DNA of 64,000 nt, from the NCBI GenBank assembly GCA_035236585.1, contig CP141128.1, positions 35,446,684-35,510,683 of the forward strand. Reading direction: 5' to 3'. Position numbers and translations under genes: made by a program. This stretch comes from Warburgia ugandensis. Lineage: Eukaryota > Streptophyta > Magnoliopsida > Canellales > Canellaceae. Positions 11,887 to 23,881 of this stretch are shown piece by piece (position 1 is the stretch's first letter; the number at the start of each line of letters is the position of its first letter). The notes beneath the pieces are model-generated. The model made no database searches. It was not told where the DNA came from and worked only from the letters and a program-made list of their open reading frames with translations.

Positions 11887-13300
11887 ACCACAGTTTAGTA
11901 TTAGGGAACCTTAGAAAATATAGGGGTGAAACTTATAAAACTCCACAAAAACACAAGCAAAAGGGAACATACACCCTAAAGAAAAAGACGCCTCCATAGA
12001 GGAAGGAGACACCCTCTTCCTAGCGAATCCTTCTCACTCTTTTGCTTGGTTTTTCTTAGATTTCAATGGCTAATATTTCTTTCCTAAGGTTTGAGGCATC
12101 CCTTCAAGTACTCCATGTCTGGTCTTTGTGCTTTACAAGGTTGGTCATCTCACTTCTTCTCTTGTTTACCTTAGTTCCTTGATCCTTTCATGCTAATTTG
12201 TTTTACTTTGCCTTCTTTTGTTATTCCTTGCTTTAGAAACTAAGATTCAAGGCTGGTTTATCCTTGAAGTGACAACCAAGGGAAGTCATCTTGAATCTAT
12301 TTTTTCCCTATTCCATTCATTACCTTGAGTACTCTTTTCAGTTTCCTTGAGTTCCAACATTGTTCTCTTAGTTTCCATTGAGTTTTGCCTTGTTATTCCA
12401 TTAGAATTTCCCTTGAATTTCAACCATGCTTATTCATGATTGACAATGGGAACAATTGAGAAAGTATTAGCTTGTAGTTGTGCGTGGGTTAAGATCAAGT
12501 GTACTCCATTGTAATAGGATTTTAATTTTAGATATAGATTACATATTGATGTCCAACAATTAATAGTTTACATTCATTAGAGTTGATTAATTCCATGTTT
12601 TACACTTTTTATTGAGTGAATGATTCAACTATTATTCTGCTTGAATTTCTTTTCATTGTTGGTTTTGTTTAATTTCCAGCACCATGCACTTTATGTTCAC
12701 TTGAATTTTCAATCACCCAATTAGTTCTTTAGATTGCTAAGTTAATGTTAAAGTAAGATTGCATGCTTTATGATATGCAAAGTTGTTGATTAATTCAGAT
12801 TCAAGTTGTTGCTTTCATTCATGATAGGAAAGCAGTTTAGTAGTGTTGATCTTAATTAGTTTGTTTGAATGTTGTGCTTAGAGTGTAGCTGTTAAAGTTT
12901 CATTGTCCACAAGTTTAAGTGCTTTATTTAGAAGATTGAATGGTTAGGAAATTAGTTGTTTAATGCATGTGTCCTTAGGTTAGTTGTTAATTTCATGCTT
13001 AGGAATGATAATTTAAGAAAGTTGTTAAAATTGCACTTTAGGAAAGTTTCTTGTATGCATTTTTAGAAAGTTCTTAGTTTAGGAAAGTTTTCAATTTTAG
13101 CATGTTTTTGCATAGTTTCCATTTCCATGTTTAATTTTCATACTTATATTAAAAGAAATATTTCTTAAATTTTGGCTGGTTAAATAGTTTAAAGTAGGGA
13201 CCACTAGCATCACATTAATTCAACTCCTCATGGGATCGACCTCACTCGCATGCTATATTGCAAATGATTCGTGCAGTTACGAGTTTTAATTAAAACAACA
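11887..13300 (+). repeat. L: Athila-type LTR fragment, plus strand
   Basis: The right end (GATCGACCTCACTCGCATGC near 13235-13255, then GATTCGTGCA... ending AAAACAACA at 13300) matches, in inverted orientation, the end of the LTR of element C (14758-14880). The matching interior includes the GACGCCTCC...GGAAGGAG segment near 11990-12010 and its counterpart near 16155-16175. The 5' part is missing because B begins at 11886. No primer site or coding region follows, so this is a truncated or solo LTR. There is no coding sequence in it. Confidence 0.72.
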
Positions 13301-13670
13301 ATAAGGATCTTCTTTATTATCATATGATGATATATTGCATGAATAAGTTAGAATAATAAATATTTTACATTTCATGTTAATATGTCTATGAAGGTAAACA
13401 TTGAATGAACATGCAGTTTTGGTTTTCAAGATGACATGTCTCTGTTATAGATGATTTTACATGGGTAAATGAAATCATTTCTCTTAGAAACTTAAATCAT
13501 GCTTTCTTCCTCTGGATGCTTGAGATCATGTGTGAAAAATAGGTGAGAAAACTGATAGTTTTTTGTTTGATTTTGATGGAGTTTTGTAGAGGTTTCACTA
13601 TTGGAAATTTTGAAGCATGGTCACTATTTTTGACCTTATGATGTAATGCAATCTGGGTGTCAAATATTTG
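13301..13670. other. Unassigned AT-rich stretch
   Basis: About 370 bp between LTR piece L and pol fragment K. I see no convincing coding frame, repeat end or RNA gene. It may be an internal or untranslated part of L or K. Confidence 0.5.
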
Positions 13671-13983
13671 TAGTTTTTTCTAGCCTAAAGAGATATTATA
13701 GAAGATTTTATTGAGCCATTTTCTCACATTACTCAACCTCTAACGTGTTGACTCGAAAGGAGAAGAAGATTAAATGGACAGATGAGTGCAAATGGAGTTT
13801 CCAAGAGTTGAAGAGGAGACTCACCACAATGCCTCTTTTGATATTGCTGATGGGTAGTGCTGGATTTGTTGTGTATAGTGATGCTTTTGGCAAGGTTTTG
13901 GGTTGCATATTGATGTAGCATGGTAAGGTGATCCCATATGCATCCAAACAACTGATGACTCATGAGGTGAATTATCCCACTCA

Positions 13984-14004
13984 TGATTTGTAGTTAACCG
14001 CAAG
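13984..14004. repeat. Target-site duplication of the LINE, left copy
   Basis: A 21-bp sequence matching 14341-14361 except at two positions. It lies in frame with K's RNase H sequence, showing that the LINE entered K. Confidence 0.88.
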
Positions 14005-14340
14005 AAGTATGAATGGTAAGTCAAAAAAGGATAGAATTAGAAATGAAAACATTGGAGGAAACTTAGGAGTATCACCAATAGATGACAAGATAAGGAAGAT
14101 TCAACTTAGATGGTTTGGACATGTCCAACGGAGACCAAATACATCACCGATTAGAAGGAATGAGGTGATCCAAGTTGAAGGTCCTAAAATGGAAAGGGGA
14201 AGGCCCAAAAGAATGTTGATATAAGTGGTGAGAAAAGGATTTAAAACTTCAGACTAAATGAAACCGTGACACTTAATGGAAGGGAATAGACGAACAAGAT
14301 TCATGTGACTGACCCCTAATTCGATAAGGTCTAATGATGA
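14005..14340 (+). mobile_element. 5'-truncated RTE-type LINE tail with 21-bp target duplication
   Basis: A 336-bp non-LTR retrotransposon remnant lies inside the RNase H of fragment K. It carries the last codons of the reverse-transcriptase ORF (14009-14224), about 115 bp of 3' untranslated sequence and an end made of TGA repeats (ATGATGATGA). It is flanked by TGATTTGTAGTTAACCGCAAG (13984-14004) and TGATTTGAAGTTAACCACAAG (14341-14361), a 21-bp duplication with two differences, which is the signature of target-primed integration. The TGA-type tail and the C-terminal motif fit the plant RTE clade. It is dead on arrival through 5' truncation. Confidence 0.86.
14009..14224 (+). pseudogene. C-terminal end of a LINE (RTE-type) reverse transcriptase ORF
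   Basis: A 71-residue stretch ending in a natural stop. It contains DDKIRKIQLRWFGHVQRRP, the hallmark C-terminal segment found after the RT domain in plant RTE-type LINE proteins, followed by a basic tail with GRPKR. The first ATG is internal to the original protein and not a real start. The endonuclease and RT domains, which would be N-terminal, are absent because of 5' truncation. The 71 codons themselves read without interruption. A non-functional remnant. Confidence 0.85.
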
Positions 14341-14361
14341 TGATTTGAAGTTAACCACAAG
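14341..14361. repeat. Target-site duplication of the LINE, right copy
   Basis: The right copy of the 21-bp duplication, directly after the TGA-repeat tail. K's RNase H homology resumes here. Confidence 0.88.
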
Positions 14362-14757
14362 TCTTTTCTTTGAATATATGGAGACACTACTTATATGGTG
14401 AAAATTTTGAGGTTTTTACTGATCACAAGAGTCTCAAATACAACATCTCCTACAACAACCTCAATCTAAGACAATAATGTTGAATGGAGTACCTGAAGGA
14501 CTATGATTTCATCATCTGGTATCATCTTGGTAAGGTGAATGTAGTGGGTAATGCCATTAAGTAGGAAGATGAAGGGTGTGATAACAAACATGATAGTGAG
14601 ATTAGCTTTCACAAAGCAAGTTTTATAGGTTTAGTAAGAGTGCAAGAAAACCCAGTTGTTGAGTGGGAAGGCTAATTTCACTATAGCTCCTGACGGAGGT
14701 ATATGGTTTCGAGGTAGAGCCATAGTACTAGCAATAGCAGAGCTTAGATAAGACTTA

Positions 14758-17458
14758 TGTTGTGATTTTACAGCAAAACTCACAAGTGCATGAATCAATT
14801 ACATTATTCTCATGCCAAGAGGTCAATCCCACAAGGAATTGAATGATTGTGACACTATTAGTCCCTACTTTAAATTATCTAACCTAACCAAATTCAAGAG
14901 ATTTTTCCTAAATTAAGAAATTAACACATGAGAATGGAAATTATGCTAAAATTAATAACTTGTATAAAACACACTTTCCAAAAATAGAACTTTCCTAAAT
15001 GAATCTTTCTAAATTTATGACGTTCCTAAATTGAAAATTTCCAAAATTGCAATTCTTAAGTTTCCTAAATCAACTTTCCTAAGCATGAAATTTAGCAATT
15101 AACCTAAGAAAACATGTATTAATCAACAACTTTCCTAATCATGCAAATTCTAAAGAAAACAATTAAATTCATGGAATGAAAACTTTAACAACTAATGCTA
15201 ATCAACAACATGCTAACAAATTAATTAAGATCAACAATTAACTGCTAACTAAACTAGTTTTCCTAACATGAATGAATGCACTAACTTGGAATTCAATCAC
15301 TTAATAATTCAATCAAAACCATAATTCCAATATGAGTTGCATGCATTGTTCCAACACGATTTGATAAGTGAACTTCAAGCTTGTTGATATGAAATATTAA
15401 ACTAAGGATCTACAATTAAGTAAGTACATTGACTAGACTACTCAGACTCCAACCTTAAAGGCCTTCAAAATCATGCATTCCCCCATTGGATTGGATGCAT
15501 GGTCTCATGAGTGTTTTGATTGACTTGTTTTGGAATTTAAACAAATCATGGACCTACTTATCATACCATCAACATGCAACAAATAAGTAAGAATAAATCA
15601 TGGTCATTCATCAACTAAATGAGATTCTATTCGACATCAAATTGTATTGCATTTGCACTTTTGGAGAGCACGCACCTTACTTTCTCCAAACGTACAACCA
15701 AAATTAGATCTTAAAAATGATTCTAGCTCCAACAAGCTTAGGATTCAAGGGAAAATCTAATTGAATACAAAGGAAACACTTAAAAGAAACTAAGAAAAAC
15801 AATGTTAGAGTGCAAGGAATCTAAAAGAGATCTAAATGGAAATGAAAAGTAATGACAAATATTAGATTCAAGGTCACTTCCTTTGGCTATCACTTCAAGG
15901 GATAAACCAACCTTGGATTTTAATCTTTAGGCAAGGAAAAGCAATAGAATTGAAAAAGCATCAACTAACATAATGGAAGTACGATCAAATAAGAGAAGAA
16001 GTAAAGCAAACTAACCAACCTTCAAAGAAGAATCAGCACTAGGTGTGGAACACTTGGTGAAGTAGCAACACATTGGAAAGGAAGATAAAACCCTAAAGAA
16101 GAAGAAAATCCAAGAAAAAGACTAGAAGAATATGAAGTAGGAAAAAGATGTTCTCCTCTAAGGGAAGGAGGCGTCATTTTCCTATGAGTGAAAAGACTCC
16201 TAGTTTGATTTGTTTGTTGGACTTTTATAACTTTTCTCCTATTTTTTCTAGGATATCCTAAGAATAAGGTGTGATGGGGATGAAAACAAGTTATTTGGAT
16301 GGCTAGGATGGATGGATAGGGTTTTAAAGTGAGACAAAGTAGTGGGATAAGTAGCTGCCATTGAAATGTATGTAGGTGGGAGATGCCACTTTTTTAGGAA
16401 GAGGCATCTCCTCCAAAAATCATGAAATACACTTTAAAAATGGAAAGTGGGTGGATGGCTAAGGTAGGAAAGAGATAAGAATGTGGGAGTAAAGAGATGG
16501 GCTAGAAAAATTTAGGAAAGAGAGGTAAGGTGGAAAAGATTGATTGGCTAAGTGATTTCTTAGGAAGTGGGGAATGGTTTGGTTGGTTGGGATGGGAGTT
16601 TAGGAAGGTGGAGGAGTTTTGGAATGGTAAGACTCTTGAATGGAAACTGAAATTCGTGGTGCATCTTAGGGGTGAGGTGGAAAGTAAGGAAAAAGTGTGG
16701 AAAATAAGGAAAAACATAAAAAATTAAAGGGTCTCTTCCTGTTGGTCAACATGCCACCTTATCCTAGTAAAATTTCCCTTAATTATCTTCAAAATATCCT
16801 AAAATTCCCAAGGATAATTCTTCAAATGCTCCACCAATCATGGTCTTCCATTTAGCTTAGCTCACGTGGCTTTGATGGCTAAGTTTGAGGGCTTCATTAG
16901 CTTGGCTTCATGGCTAGCTTAGATGGCTCTATTAGCTTAGCTTGATGGCACCTATCCCTAACTTTGGTGATTGGCTTGGCTCCTTAACTTGTCCTCTTAT
17001 TCATGGCTTGAATATGGCTAAGTGGCTTAAGTGAAACCCATACGAAGGTGGTGAACTTTGCATGGCTTATGCATGGGCCCACTTTGGCCACCTTTAGCTC
17101 CTCGAATTGCATTCGTTACTTATCCAAAAGATGGTCTTGACCTTGATCTCACATTGGATTGATGATTTTAGGCTTTGACTAAATCGTTTGATCTTGATCT
17201 TCTAATTTCATCCCGATCGATCTTGGCCATTACACCATCTCACTTCCTATAAAAAGTCAAAAACTCTAATTATGTCCTAAAAAAATATGATTAATCACAT
17301 AGCTTAGATTAGTCTCTAGACCTATAAAATATCAAATTTTTTATTCATTAGGTCAAAAGTGCATGTGTTACTAGTTTTGGTCAAAAACCCTAATTTAATG
17401 CTATAAGATATAACACATGAGTAACTAATTGGGTGGTTTTGATGCAAAATTAGACACA
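14758..17458 (-). repeat. 3' LTR of element C (2.7 kb)
   Basis: The LTR starts on the minus strand at 17458 with TGTGTCTAATTTTGC right after a purine-rich tract and ends at 14758 with AAATCACAACA. Its last 120 bp resemble the Athila LTR ending, including a GGGATTGACCTC segment. It is related to LTR piece L in inverted orientation. No coding sequence: open frames at 16500-16730 lie in low-complexity sequence. Confidence 0.8.
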
Positions 17459-17472
17459 ATCATACCCCCAAC
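17459..17472 (-). other. Polypurine tract of element C
   Basis: On the minus strand TTGGGGGTATGAT abuts the LTR start TGTGTC. It is the plus-strand primer site expected at this position. Confidence 0.65.
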
Positions 17473-19250
17473 TAGCATTTTGCTAGTCCTAAGAAAAATG
17501 TGCAAAAATATATTTTTCATAAACAACTACAAAGTGCCACTTTCATAGGTACTCATGATTGCATTTAACACATGCAACAAGCCCTTGAACCCCTGGGCTA
17601 CCCTTAGTGGACAAGTTTGGCCTCGTGAGATTTACAGTAAATATACCCACAAAATTACCCAAGGTTGAGTCTTCTATTTTATCCTAGAGAATCCTCATTC
17701 ATTAGGACTCTATTAGTTTTTCACAACATAATAGAAAGGATTGATAATTTTATAAATTATACACATACTAAAGGCATGTTATGCTAGATATTTCTTGAAG
17801 TGCATGTGTGTGTACAGCCACATAAGTCATGAATTCTAATTATATATGCTTAAATTTCATATATTTTGACCTCAAATCCTCATAGGTATACTCTCAAAAG
17901 TGAAGCTCTCAGATAAGGGGTTGAACATATTTCTCACTTTATGTGACTGGATCCAACAGGTTAATGGTTCACATAAACTTTCTAGTGCCGATGAGACAAA
18001 GGAAAGTGATTCCTAATAGTGGACATTATGACCAAGAATAGTAGGGGTAAGTTACCTTAATTCTTCTTTTAATATCCTCTTTAAGGCTATGTTCCACCTA
18101 AGATCCACTGGTCTTTAAATAAGATGAAATGTAGGCTTGGGACAAATTTAGAAAAGAAGGATATCAGGATTTCAAATGTTCAAAATTGAGCGAAGGTCTT
18201 TTTCAATTGTTGGAAAATTTTCCTTTGAAGTGTATATCTTTTGAACTCTTATATTTTTCTATCTATTTTTCTCTTCTATTCCTCATTTTTTTCCCTTTCA
18301 CTTTTCTTTTTCTATTGACTTCTTTGAAAGAAATTTCTAGTGTTTTTTCACTTCTTTAAATTTTTGTCCTTTTTTTTAAATTTGCTACTAACTCTACTCA
18401 TTTTGAAAATGGGTAATGGATATTTATTTCATAGTTTTTCTTAATTAAGGTAAAATGGGTTTAAGAAAGAAAAGGCTTAATAATAGGCTCAAGGGGTTAA
18501 TGAGTGGTATTCTGTATTGAGTAGGTTTTATGTCTCTAGGTTGAACAAGAATAGCCATACCATTCCCTAGGTTTTCTAAAACATATCAGGTTTAATAAAT
18601 TTCCTAGAAAGAAAGTTGTTACTCCTATTTATTCTTGATGGTTGACCAAAAGAAGAATAAAAGGATCACACTAAATTCTGTATGCTGAAGAAACTGGTGA
18701 ATTACTTATAACTCTCTGAAAGAAGAGTCTCTAAAACTGACTAAGTTATAGGTCTCCACTAATTTTCCCCAAGGTCTCTAAGTAATACCTCTTTATTAGT
18801 CTTAACTATGTGTTATGTGTAAATATTTTTTGCAAATAAACCTTCAAAAAATGCTTCAACACATGAATAGTATGCAAAACTAGCCATATGCACTTCCATT
18901 AAGAGATTCAAAACATTAGAGTTACTAAGTTCTGAACAATTTGTTCTCAACACAATAAGGGAATTCTACCTTATTATTATTATTATTATTTTATTTTTTC
19001 ATTAAAAAATTCCTAATAACTTAAGAAAATTCAAAACCTCTGTGTATATCTACAGCCCCTAACCTGAATGAAACATTGTACCCAATATTTAAAAATATAG
19101 GACCCTTTATGAATATGGAAAGATGTAGAAGATCGGGTTTTGAAAAACAACTAGGTTGCCTCCCAAGAAGCATTAAGTGTTCATGTTTAGCCAGATGTAG
19201 TGATGAGTGCAAGGGCAATGAGCAACAAGATTTCTAGAGTAGCCTAAGGT
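17473..19250 (-). other. Element C 3' noncoding region
   Basis: About 1.8 kb between integrase and the 3' LTR. Athila elements typically have a long region here, sometimes with an envelope-like ORF. I see no recognisable ORF in it, only AT-rich sequence with a short TTA-type microsatellite near 18970-18990. Confidence 0.6.
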
Positions 19251-20450
19251 GGGTCATGGTAATGAGGAGCCTGTAACATTGTCTCTTCAATTTTAGGGTT
19301 AGGCATTTCTAGGAGAGGTTTCAACTACTGACCATTGACTTTTTGGATCTCAATGGTCCCATAAGGATAGACTATGCATACGATGTAAGGTCCAGTCCAT
19401 CAGATCTTAGTTTTCCTAAAAAGAGATGCAATCGTGATTTATATAGTAAGACCTTTTATCCAGGTGTGAAGGATTTCCTTAAGATTTGACAATCATGATT
19501 AACCTTCATCTGGCCTTTGTATATACGTGCAGAATCATATGCATCCTTTCTCTATTCCTCCAACTCATTAAGTTGGAGTTTTTGGTGGGTTTTAGCAACA
19601 TCTAATTTGAAATTGAGATTTTTGATAGCCCAATATGCCTTATATGACAACGCTTATTGGAGTTTTATAAGCTATAGGATAGGCCCACAAAGCATCGTTA
19701 AGTCACATAGACCTGTCTTTCCCACTTGGATTGACTATTTTTCTAAAATATGCTTAATCTCCTATTCAAAGCCTCTACTTGGCCACTGTCTAAGGGTGGA
19801 ATGGGATAGCTATCCTATGGTTGAAACCAAACTTTTTCATTAAATTCTCAAACACTTTATTACAAAAAGTGTTTCCCCCATCACTAATTATGGCACGTGG
19901 AGTACCAAAACTTTCAAAAATATTTTCCTTTATAAATCATACCACTACCTTGTGGTCATTGGTTTTGCAAGGTATACCCTCCACCCACCTAAACACGTAG
20001 TCCACCCATTAGGATGTATAATTTTCAAAAGGAATTAGGAAAGAGCCCCATGAAATCTATGCCCCAAACATTGAATGGTTCTACGATAAGGATTGGGTTT
20101 AAGGGCATCATGTATCTCCTCCTTAGATTGCCTAACCTTTGACACCTCACACATGCTGTGTAGTAAGCATGTGAATCTCTAAAAATGGTGGTCCAATAAA
20201 AACCACACTGCAAAAAATTTGTTGCTGTCTTTCTAGAGCTAAAATGGCCCCCACATGTATGATTACGACAGAAGGAGATGATTTGATTATGCTTATTATC
20301 TAGCGTGCATCCCTTTATCATCTGATTGGAACAGTACTTGAATAAGTACAGGTCATCCCAGGCAGAGTATCTGACATCAGTCAAAAATCTTTTCTTATCC
20401 TGTTTTATCCAATGATTGGGAATTTGTCCTATAATAAGATTATTCACAAT
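19250..20450 (-). pseudogene. Element C integrase (broken)
   Basis: Athila-type integrase. The zinc-binding N-terminal part is visible around 20130-20270 (CGGHFSSRKTATNFLQCGFYW, then ACVRCQRLG). The catalytic core begins with NVWGIDFMGLFPNS (about 20030-20070), and a segment resembling the second acidic-residue region (GTPRAIISDGG-like) lies near 19870-19910. In life it would insert the cDNA into the genome. Broken in several places. Confidence 0.8.
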
Positions 20451-20454
20451 ATCA

Positions 20455-20950
20455 CCATACTAATGTAGTTGGAAAATGTACAGTAATTGTTCATCTAGAA
20501 AGGGTTCAGTTATAGGCACATTATCGCAAGTGTGCTCCACCACCAATTGGGATAAGTGGTATGCTACTACATTCTTAGAATCTTTCCTATCCCAAATTTT
20601 TAAGCCAAACTCTTGTAGAAGTAGTATCCAATGGATCAACCTAGATTTTGCATCCTTTTTAGAAAGGAGGTCTTTTAAAGCTCCTTGATTCTAGTATACT
20701 ATAACTTTAGACCCTAACAAGCAAGATCTAAACTTATCTAAAGTAAACACTATAATTAACAACTCTTTTTTAGTGGTTAAATAGTTAAATAGTGCATTGT
20801 TTAGTGTTTTACTAGAATAGTATATCACGTGGGGAAGTTTGTCTATGCACTGCCCCAAAACAGCTCCAATAGCATAGTCGGACGCATCACATATAATCTC
20901 GAATAGTGCATTCCAATTAGGTGGTCAAATAGTGGGTGCACTCAGACTTT
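20455..20950 (-). pseudogene. Element C RNase H (broken)
   Basis: The region between RT and integrase reads on the minus strand as SRLIHWILLLQEFGLKIWDRK and NVVAYHLSQL, the RNase H end and tether characteristic of Athila. Decayed, with low similarity in the first half. Confidence 0.65.
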
Positions 20951-20952
20951 AG

Positions 20953-21924
20953 CTACTCAAATGCTTTCTTATAGTTTTCAACAAAGTTGAAAGTGGCCTC
21001 CTTTCTAAGTAAATTATGCAGAGGCTTGGCAACTTTGCTAAAATCCTTGATGAATCTTTTGTTGAAGCCAATATGCCCTAAAACGGAGCGGATTTCTTTC
21101 ATTGTCCTTAGTGAAGGAAGGTTTTCTATTAAATCCACTTTAGCCTTATTGACTTCTATCCCATTAGGTGATATAATGTGGCCTAGCATTATCCCACTTT
21201 GTACCGTAAAATGGCACTTTTTCCAGTTCAATACCAAATTCTTCTCCTAACACCTTGTAAGAACTAGCTTTGAATAGTGCAGGCACTTATCAAAAGATGA
21301 CCCAAATACCTCTAGAAACCTTGAGAAGTCATTCATGAACACCTCTAGAAACCTTTCTACTATATTAGAAAAGATGCTCAACATACACTTTTGAAATGTA
21401 GAAGGAGCATTACAAAGCCCAAAAGACATATGTAGGTAAGAAAAGGTCCCAAAAGGCCAAGTGAAGGTGGTCTTCTCCTAATCCTCAAGTGTTATAGGAA
21501 TCTAATTGTAACCAGAATATCCATCTAGAAAATAATAATAACTATGTCCAACCAACCTCTCTATCATTTGGTCAATAAAAGGTATAAGAAAGTGGTCCTT
21601 CCTTGTGACCACGTTCAATCTTCAGTAATCAATGCAGACTCTCCACCCGGTGGTCATGCAAGTGGGTATTAACTTTTTCTCCTCATTTTTTACTATTGTG
21701 ACCCTTGATTTCTTGGGTACAACCTGAACAAGGCTGACCCAAGCTCTATCAGAGATAGGGTATATGAAGTCAATATCTAAAAGCTTAATGTCTTCATCTC
21801 TAACCACATCCTTCATATGAGGATTCAGTTGTCTTTGAGTCTCCCTGGATGGTTCTTCCAGGTATATCCTATGCATGCACATAGCTGGACTAATACCTTT
21901 TGTGTCTGTTATGGTCCACCCCAA
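20953..21924 (-). pseudogene. Element C reverse transcriptase (broken)
   Basis: Starting on the minus strand at about 21924, a pre-RT segment with the Athila signature (MCMHRIYLEE) is followed by VSLVQVVPKKSRVTI and MTTGWRVCIDY. Next come MSFGLCNAPSTFQKCML with the catalytic-box region FMNDFSRF (21310-21340) and, at 20953-21237, the thumb/connection with CHFTVQSGIMLGHIIS. The order and spacing match Athila RT. Broken in several places. Confidence 0.85.
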
Positions 21925-21963
21925 AGCAGTCTTATGTTCCTTAAGAACATCTAAAAGCTTACC

Positions 21964-22368
21964 CTACTGCTCATTATCTAAATCTGATGCTATTATAATA
22001 GATAAGGTTTCATCTGATCCTAAGTAAGAATATTTGAGATTGTCAAGCAAGGGTTTTAGGGCCAGAGAAGGTAGTTGCTCTATAGAGGGTATATGAACAA
22101 ACTTTGAAGGAGGGAGTGGCTCCACATATAAGCTCAACTTGGAGGTATCCATGATTGGGGCAGCCTCTAGAAGGATGTTTACCTCCTCAATAAACTGGTC
22201 TAAATCAAAATCTCCATTAAAATTCATGAGACAAGCCTCTAGTGGGTCAGAGATTGAAGATGGTGGATTAATGTCATGAATTAGACTCTCGATCAAATTC
22301 GCATCACAAGAATCATCGAGGTCCAAATGATGTTGGTCAACATTAAAGACATTAAGCTTAAGTTTCAT
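21964..22368 (-). pseudogene. Element C protease-RT linker
   Basis: The 134-residue stretch contains LPSLALKPLLDNLKYSYLG and ETLSIIIASDL, matching the linker that precedes RT in Athila polyproteins. No catalytic function is known for it. Confidence 0.72.
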
Positions 22369-22499
22369 GTTGGCCCAACAACAATTTCATTACACCATTC
22401 CTACAGTTAATAATAGTGTTGGATGTTGCTAGGAATGGACGTCTGAGTATGACTAGAATCTGGCTATAGGATTAGATATAGGCTGGGTGTCCAGTACAA

Positions 22500-22830
22500 T
22501 GAAATTAACCAAGTAATAAAAAGTATCCACTTATATCAACACATCTTCAACCAGACCACATGGTATCTTCACTGATCTATTTGCTAACTGTAGCATGGTA
22601 GTGGTTAGCTTAAGCTCATTGAGCCTTAGTTGCTCATAGATAGAACATGGCAACAAGTTAACACTCACTCTTAGGTCAAGTAGTGCCCTAACTATGACAT
22701 GATCTCCAATAATGAAAGAAATTGTAGGACACCCTGTGTCTCTAAATTTCAGTGGGGTCTTGTGTTGTATCAAAGAGCTCACCTACTCAATGAGGAAAGC
22801 CTTTTTCTAGTGGAAAGCTCTTTCAGGAAC
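22500..22830 (-). pseudogene. Element C aspartic protease (fossil)
   Basis: Athila-type retropepsin region: KFRDTGCPTISFIIGDH, RALLDLRVSVNLLPCSIYEQL and TMLQLANRSVKIPCGLVEDVLI. It lies between gag and the linker, as expected. A fossil. Confidence 0.82.
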
Positions 22831-23881
22831 TTTAAATAAGCTGGGACATCCTTTATTGCATTGAGCAATGGAATGTTGATTTGGACATGTTTAAATACAT
22901 CCATTAAATCATTGAATTTGTTCCCTTTCTAGCCTTGTTCAATAACTAAGGAAAGGGGCCTTTGAACACATTAGGTTCCTCCACTATAGGTTCCGTAGGA
23001 GATTTCTGTCTCTTCTCTTTCTCCTATGCATTAGTTGCCTCCTTTTCCTCTTTAGTTTCCTTAGCTTACCCGACTTTGTTGTGAACTTGATGGCTGCTCC
23101 TAAGGGTGGTTATGGATTTGGTATGTTAATGAGGGTTAAGGTTTTGAGAACTTGACCCCATCTCAAATTGTCCCTTAGGGTTAAGGATGGGCTAATTAGG
23201 GAACTGACCCTTTCCTCTATCTTGTAAAGCAATTGACAATTGGCTAACCTGCATCTCTAGTTTGGCTATGGCTTGAGAATTGGCATTTTACATTTGGTTC
23301 AAAGCCCTTTCTATGTCTTCCTTTTGTTGTTCAATTATGCTCTGAATCTTTTCCGCAAAAGATGGTTTCTTTGGGTATTAAGGTTGTTGGAAGCTAGGTG
23401 GCTGCTGAGGAACTATAGCCCTATGAAAGTTTTGGTTAGGGGGTTTATAGCTGGTCCCCCTTAGTAGTTATTCTTCGACCAGGAAAAGTTTGTATGCCTA
23501 GCCCACCTAGGGTTGTAGGTCTTGTTACTAGGATTGTGATAGGCATTTAATACATTCTCTTGTTCAACAAGATAGTTGTTAAGGGCTCTATTTGATGGAC
23601 AAGACATAGTGACATGGGCTCAGCTAGAATAGAGAACATAAACCTCTTGTGGAGGTTTAATAGATGTGGCAGCCATGAAGGACTGAAACATAGTTTCAAG
23701 CTTGTCCGCTCTCTCATATATGACTCCCATATATGCATTCTAATATCATATATGACTCCCTTTCTTTGGAGTTTGGTTCTTTCTCTCTCTTCTATTAGAA
23801 TAATTCCATTGCTAGAAATTATCTGCCAATGTCTGAAAGAACTCCTAGGCCTCACTTTCATCTTTTAACATGAGGACCCCT
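22831..23881 (-). pseudogene. Element C gag, C-terminal part (broken)
   Basis: Minus-strand sequence upstream of protease, with low-complexity glutamine/asparagine-rich segments and short open stretches (for example 23547-23861), in the position of Athila gag. Recognition rests mainly on position; residue-level similarity is weak. It is cut at 23881 by LTR piece G. Confidence 0.55.

Larger units (their letters stand above)
13671..14757 (+). pseudogene. K: gypsy pol fragment (RT end, RNase H, integrase start)
   Basis: The plus-strand sequence reads as the RT/RNase H connection (around RRFIE-like at 13690-13730), RNase H ([21 protein letters not shown], then VVYSDAFGKVLGC, then [10 protein letters not shown]) and, after a LINE insertion, the rest of RNase H and the beginning of the integrase region (FTIAPDGGIWFRGR near 14675-14715). 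It belongs to the chromodomain gypsy group, judging from the similarity to F and E, and is badly decayed. It is cut at 14757 by the end of Athila element C, whose flanking five bases are ACTTA. Confidence 0.75.
14758..23881 (-). mobile_element. Element C: Athila-type Ty3/gypsy element, 5' end missing
   Basis: On the minus strand the order is gag (partial), protease, linker, RT, RNase H, integrase, a 1.8-kb noncoding region, a polypurine tract and the 3' LTR. Family evidence: MSFGLCNAPSTFQKCMLSIF in RT, LPCSIYEQLRLNELK in protease and the PLNPILIVEPFNVWGIDFMG segment in integrase are all Athila-type. It has many breaks and is old. The 5' end is lost where LTR piece G begins (23882). It was inserted into pol fragment K. 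Confidence 0.87.

Noticed and set aside
16500-16730. Overlapping open frames on both strands in C's LTR
   Set aside because: Low-complexity G/A-rich sequence without domain features; inside an LTR.
17473-19250. An envelope-like ORF expected downstream of Athila integrase
   Set aside because: No frame of useful length or recognisable feature on the minus strand.
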